Shown piece after piece: positions 14,309 through 16,954 of a stretch of DNA of 16,954 nt. Source of the DNA: Nitriliruptoraceae bacterium. GTDB taxonomy: Bacteria; Actinomycetota; Nitriliruptoria; Nitriliruptorales; Nitriliruptoraceae. Below the pieces are notes generated by a model, which saw only the letters and a program-made list of their open reading frames with translations, was not told the origin of the DNA and searched no databases. The position numbers and the translations under genes are program-made. The DNA lies in assembly GCA_007118045.1 (NCBI GenBank), contig SKTG01000365.1, positions 1 through 16,954 on the forward strand, read 5' to 3'. Position 1 is the stretch's first letter, and each line of letters starts with the position of its first letter.

Positions 14309-14749
14309 GTGGACGTGCAACAGCTCGCTCCGGGCGACACCGTCACGCTCGGTGAGGTGCGGGTGACCGAGGCGGAGATCCTCGACTTCGCACGCCGCTA
14401 CGACCCGCAGCCTTTCCACGTCGACGAGGCCGCCGCGCGCGCCTCGGTCTACGGAGGGCTCATCGCCAGCGGCTGGCACACGTGCGCGCTCTTCATGCGG
14501 CTGCTGGCCGATGGTCTCCTCAACCACACGGTCAGCCTGGGCTCCCCCGGCGTCGAGGAGGTGCGCTGGCAGCGACCGGTGCGGCCGGGTGACACGCTCC
14601 GTGGCAGCGTCGAGGTCGTGGAGCACCGGTCGTCACGGAGCAAGCCCGACCGAGCGATCCTCGTCTCGCGCGGCACGCTGACCAACCAGGACGGCGAGAT
14701 CGTGCTGAGCCTGCTCGCCACCAACCTGCTCGGCCGCGAGCGGGACTGA
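14309..14749 (+). CDS. MaoC-family hot-dog dehydratase ((R)-enoyl-CoA hydratase-like)
   Basis: A 146-residue single hot-dog-fold protein. The catalytic Asp/His pair of R-specific hydratases is visible as D32 and H37 in RYDPQPFHVDE, followed by the helix segment YGGLIASGWHTCALFMRL (about 48-65). SLGSPGVEEVRWQRPVRPGDTL (about 76-97) is the conserved substrate-tunnel strand. The family hydrates trans-enoyl-CoA or related thioesters, or mesaconyl-type substrates. No CoA-dependent enzyme lies beside it, so its link to the sugar-acid genes is unclear. Start GTG 14309 has AGGA about six bases upstream. The gene stands alone on the plus strand between two minus-strand blocks, and a hairpin follows its stop. 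Confidence 0.88.
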   Translation: MDVQQLAPGDTVTLGEVRVTEAEILDFARRYDPQPFHVDEAAARASVYGGLIASGWHTCALFMRLLADGLLNHTVSLGSPGVEEVRWQRPVRPGDTLRGSVEVVEHRSSRSKPDRAILVSRGTLTNQDGEIVLSLLATNLLGRERD

Positions 14750-14762
14750 CGTTCTCGCGCCG

Positions 14763-14786
14763 GGCGTCCCGGGGCCTCGGGGCGCC
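14763..14786. terminator. GC-rich hairpin between convergent MaoC and SDR genes
   Basis: GGCGTCCCG (14763-14771) and CGGGGCGCC (14778-14786) form a nine-pair stem with a six-base loop. The single non-Watson-Crick pair is a G-U wobble in the plus-strand RNA and an A-C mismatch in the minus-strand RNA. It sits 14 bases after the MaoC stop and two bases after the SDR stop. No T-tract follows, common for actinobacterial terminators. It is well placed to end transcription from both sides. Confidence 0.55.
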
Positions 14787-14788
14787 GG

Positions 14789-15538
14789 TCAACCGCGCCC
14801 CACGAACGGCATCTTCGTGGCCATCACGTTCATGAACAGGACGTTCGCCTCCAACGGCAGACCGGCCATGTAGAGCACGGCCCGCGCCACGTGCTCGGCG
14901 TCGATCACCGGCTCCGGCGCGGTCGAGCCGTCGGCCTGGGGTACCCCCTCGTGCATGGAGGCCGTCAGCTCGGACCGCGCGTTGCCGACGTCGATCTGAC
15001 CCACGGCGATGTCGACGTCGCGTCCGTCCAGCGCCGCCGCCTTCGTCAGCCCGGCGACCGCGTGCTTGGTGGCGGTGTACGGGGCCGATCGTGGGCGCGG
15101 GGTCGTCGCCGAGATCGACCCGTTGTTGATGATGCGCCCCCCTCGGGGGTCCTGGGCCTTCATCGCCCGGAACGCCGCCTGGGTACAGAAGAAGGCGCCG
15201 CTGAGGTTGACGCCCACGATGGCGTCCCAGTCGTCGGCCGTGACGTCCTCGAGCGGGATCGGTGGGGCGGTGGTCCCCGCGTTGTTGACCAGCAGGTCCA
15301 CCCGACCCCACCGCTCGAGGACGGCGGCGAACACGTCGTCGACCTGTTCCGGGTGTGCGATGTCCGCTGGCGTGACGAGCGTGCTCTCGCCGTCCGGATC
15401 GTGTTCGGTCGCGAGCTCCTCGAGCGGTTCGCGCCGCCTGCCGACGAGCGCGACCCGGTACCCCTCGGCCAGGAGGGCCACGCTGACGGCTCGGCCGATG
15501 CCCGAACCCGCTCCCGTCACCACCGCGATCGAGGTCAT
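14789..15538 (-). CDS. Short-chain dehydrogenase/reductase (classical SDR)
   Basis: A 249-residue classical SDR. TGAGSGIG (8-15) binds the dinucleotide, NNAG (85-88) stabilises the central sheet, and S141, Y154 and K158 (YTATK) form the active site. The C-terminus ends in a FMNVMATKMPFVGRG-type segment common in SDRs from organic-acid gene clusters (from memory). ATG 15538 has GGGAGGG about seven bases upstream and lies one base after the denD stop (TGACATG). An in-frame ATG at 15703 would add an Arg/Ser-rich shadow of denD. It probably oxidises or reduces a hydroxyl of a sugar acid in the erythronate/threonate pathway. It could also supply the 2-keto-3-deoxy-fuconate dehydrogenase step, since known enzymes for that step are SDRs (inference). 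Confidence 0.9.
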   Translation of the reverse strand: MTSIAVVTGAGSGIGRAVSVALLAEGYRVALVGRRREPLEELATEHDPDGESTLVTPADIAHPEQVDDVFAAVLERWGRVDLLVNNAGTTAPPIPLEDVTADDWDAIVGVNLSGAFFCTQAAFRAMKAQDPRGGRIINNGSISATTPRPRSAPYTATKHAVAGLTKAAALDGRDVDIAVGQIDVGNARSELTASMHEGVPQADGSTAPEPVIDAEHVARAVLYMAGLPLEANVLFMNVMATKMPFVGRG

Positions 15539-15539
15539 G

Positions 15540-16571
15540 TCAGCGTCCCTCCCAGGCCTCCAGCCGGCCTCCGAGCTCCTCGTCGATGTGGACCCGCAGG
15601 ACGTCCTCGAACGAGGCGTCCGCCTCGAAGCCGAGCTGCTCGGCACGGCGCGGGTCGAAGTCCTCCGACCACCCGGACACGATCTCCTCGACGAGCGGAT
15701 CACGCTCGCGCCGGATCAGCTCGACCGCGCCCGGCCCGGCGACCTCGCGCAGGGCCTCGATCTGCTCGGCGACGGTGATGGAGAGCCCCGGCATGTTCAG
15801 CGCGCGTCGCACCCCCAGCCGGCTCGTGTCGAGCGCGGCGGCGTGCTCGAAGAACCCGACCGCGGATCGGGGGCTCGCGACCCAGTGCCGCACGGTGTCG
15901 CTGACCGGCAGGACGGCGGGTTCGCCGACCAGGGGTTCGCGCATGATGTTGGAGAAGAACCCGGAAGCCGCCTTGTTCGGGGCGCCGGGCCGGACGCAGA
16001 TGGTGGGCAGCCGCAGGCTGATCCCGTCCATGAAGCCCCGGCGGCTGTAGTCGTTGACCAGCAGCTCGCCGATCGCCTTCTGCGTGCCGTAGCTGGTCGC
16101 GGGAGCGGTCAGGAACTCGTCGCCGATCCGGTCGGGGAACGGGCCACCGAAGACGGCCAGGGTCGAGGCGTAGACGACGCGCGGCCGGTAGCCGGACCCG
16201 TCGGCGCTGGCCGCCCGGATGGCGTCGAACAACCAGCGTGTGGCGTCGAGGTTGACGAGGTAGCCCTTGTCGAAGTCCTCCTCGGCCTCGCCGGAGACGA
16301 CGGCGGCGAGGTGGCAGATGACGTCGGGCCGTGGGGCGACGAGCCCGGCTGCGCTCGCCGGGTCGGCGATGTCGACGGCGGCGGTCTCGATCGCGTCGAC
16401 CACGCCGTCCTCGGGCACCGGCGGCGCGACCACGTCCGCGAGGGTCATGTGCGCGATCGGTGAGGACCCGACGCTGCCACGGGCGGCGAACGCCGCGGCC
16501 AGCTTGCGCCCGATCATGCCGGCCGCGCCGATGACGAGCACGCGCAGGCCGGGAGCCTGTTGCTGGACCAC
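15540..16571 (-). CDS. denD: D-erythronate dehydrogenase (extended SDR/epimerase family)
   Basis: A 343-residue extended-SDR protein. It has VIGAAGMIGRKL (13-24) for NAD binding, HLAAVVSGEAEEDF (87-100), S136 in YASTLAVFG and the Y161/K165 pair in SYGTQKAIGELL. Then come the distinctive blocks RLPTICVRPGAPNKAASGFFSNI and VLPVSDTVRHWVASPRSAVGFF. These blocks are characteristic of DenD, which oxidises D-erythronate to 2-oxo-tetronate, and separate it from UDP-sugar epimerases. GTG 16571 has GGAGGG close upstream. It follows ltnD-like sequence by 129 bases and precedes the SDR by one base. DenD clusters usually include a 2-oxo-tetronate isomerase, kinase and aldolase. None is inside the window, but the cluster continues past the right edge. 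Confidence 0.86.
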   Translation of the reverse strand: MVQQQAPGLRVLVIGAAGMIGRKLAAAFAARGSVGSSPIAHMTLADVVAPPVPEDGVVDAIETAAVDIADPASAAGLVAPRPDVICHLAAVVSGEAEEDFDKGYLVNLDATRWLFDAIRAASADGSGYRPRVVYASTLAVFGGPFPDRIGDEFLTAPATSYGTQKAIGELLVNDYSRRGFMDGISLRLPTICVRPGAPNKAASGFFSNIMREPLVGEPAVLPVSDTVRHWVASPRSAVGFFEHAAALDTSRLGVRRALNMPGLSITVAEQIEALREVAGPGAVELIRRERDPLVEEIVSGWSEDFDPRRAEQLGFEADASFEDVLRVHIDEELGGRLEAWEGR

Positions 16572-16621
16572 GTTCCCTCCGTCCCGGGATGAGATGTCGC
16601 GTCCCCCGCGACCGCCGCGGA

Positions 16622-16627
16622 ACCCTA
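16622..16627 (-). promoter_or_regulatory. Possible -10 element upstream of denD
   Basis: TAGGGT on the minus strand lies about 50 bases before the denD GTG and is identical to the candidate -10 of the catabolic operon. No acceptable -35 was found at 16-19 bases. The 129-base gap could otherwise be a simple intra-operon spacer. Confidence 0.2.
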
Positions 16628-16667
16628 GGTCCTCGGAGGCACCGCCGCGAGCGCCGGCCGCCGCGTC

Positions 16668-16682
16668 ACCCGATCGCCGGGT
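16668..16682 (-). terminator. Small hairpin downstream of ltnD, possible attenuator
   Basis: ACCCG (16668-16672) and CGGGT (16678-16682) form a five-pair stem with a five-base loop about 18 bases after the ltnD stop. There is no T-tract and the stem is short, so full termination is doubtful. Partial attenuation or an mRNA processing site before denD is possible. Confidence 0.2.
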
Positions 16683-16700
16683 CCGCCATCGGGGCCACCG

Positions 16701-16954
16701 TCAGGACGACGGCGTGTCGTCGGGAATGGCGAGCCAACGTTCGTAGACGCGCAGGATCCCGGAATCGTCCTCGAAGCCCATCCCCTGGGCCGCCCCCATC
16801 AGGAACAGCTGGTTGGCCGCGGTCGTCAGCGGTGTGGGGAACCGCTGCGAGCCGGCGGCCTCCAGGACCAGCCCGAGATCCTTCACGAAGATGTTCAGCG
16901 CGCTCTTCGGCTCCTCGAAGGCGCGCTCGACCATCCGTGAGCCACGGTCGTCGA
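16701..16954 (-). CDS. ltnD: Partial L-threonate dehydrogenase-like protein, C-terminal domain
   Basis: The C-terminal 84 residues of a beta-hydroxyacid dehydrogenase (3-hydroxyisobutyrate/6-phosphogluconate family); the N-terminal Rossmann domain lies beyond the right edge. The reading frame runs off the window through DDRGSR before the methionine at 16934, which is therefore an internal residue, not the start. The segment LNIFVKDLGLVLEAA with downstream PLTTAANQLFLMGAAQGMGFEDDSGILRVYE matches the pattern of LtnD, which oxidises L-threonate or D-erythronate-type C4 aldonates to 2-oxo acids. The conserved helix lysine of the family is K in FVKDLG. Its place directly upstream of denD strongly supports the C4-aldonate assignment. 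Tartronate-semialdehyde reductase is the main alternative. Confidence 0.78.
   Translation of the reverse strand, partial: DDRGSRMVERAFEEPKSALNIFVKDLGLVLEAAGSQRFPTPLTTAANQLFLMGAAQGMGFEDDSGILRVYERWLAIPDDTPSS

Noticed and set aside
11512..14355. 947-codon open frame on the plus strand
   Set aside because: It runs antisense across two unrelated real genes (zinc dehydrogenase and MFS) and the regulatory gap between them, then into the MaoC start. The translation is low-complexity with no recognisable fold.
12624..14366. 580-codon plus-strand frame rich in Gln, Glu, Arg and His
   Set aside because: Looks like a disordered protein but is the antisense image of the MFS gene, whose 12-helix pattern is unmistakable.
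15022..15030. GTCCGTCCA as a fourth regulator site
   Set aside because: It matches the motif core exactly but lies deep in SDR coding sequence with no promoter nearby, so it is probably chance.

Overview
The window is very GC-rich DNA with strong G/C preference at third codon positions, frequent GTG starts, TAnnnT-type -10 candidates and Shine-Dalgarno-led genes. This suggests a high-GC actinobacterium (inference; no rRNA or other phylogenetic marker is present). Coding density is high. The longest stretch without a convincing gene is 12601-12848 (about 250 bases), so no gene-free stretch exceeds 300 bases. I see no tRNA, rRNA, CRISPR array, insertion sequence or phage gene.

Layout. (1) 1-413, plus strand: the tail of a probable azlC followed by azlD, a branched-chain amino acid exporter pair. 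(2) 439-1689, minus: an MFS transporter. (3) 1781-2509, minus: a GntR/FadR (FCD) regulator. (4) 2598-12600, minus: a nine-gene catabolic operon. In transcription order it encodes a zinc alcohol dehydrogenase, a 2-keto-3-deoxy-pentonate dehydratase-like FAH protein, L-fuconate dehydratase, an aldehyde dehydrogenase, an Ldh2/YiaK-type dehydrogenase, an iron alcohol dehydrogenase, a tartrate dehydrogenase-like enzyme, a diketo-acid hydrolase-like FAH protein and a CtBP-like 2-hydroxyacid dehydrogenase. Most junctions are 4-base ATGA/GTGA overlaps. (5) 12601-12848: the control region of that operon, with candidate promoter, operator repeats and a possible 39-codon leader ORF. (6) 12849-14138, minus: a second MFS transporter, divergent from (7) 14309-14749, plus: a MaoC hot-dog dehydratase. 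(8) 14789-16954, minus: an erythronate/threonate-type set, ltnD (cut by the window edge), denD and an SDR dehydrogenase. A GC-rich hairpin at 14763-14786 separates it from the MaoC gene.

Working model (inference). The region is a non-phosphorylative sugar-acid and hydroxy-acid catabolic locus. Fuconate dehydratase makes a 2-keto-3-deoxy acid. That acid could go through the KdaD-like dehydratase and the aldehyde dehydrogenase to 2-oxoglutarate (pentonate branch). It could instead be oxidised and cleaved by the second FAH enzyme to pyruvate plus a 2-hydroxy acid (fuconate branch). The tartrate-type, Ldh2-type, Fe-type and CtBP-type dehydrogenases would handle C4 acids, hydroxy acids and aldehydes; denD/ltnD add the C4 aldonates. 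A shared 9-base motif, G(A/T)CNGTCCA, lies upstream of the operon, the regulator gene and the first MFS gene. It suggests that the GntR protein controls all three.
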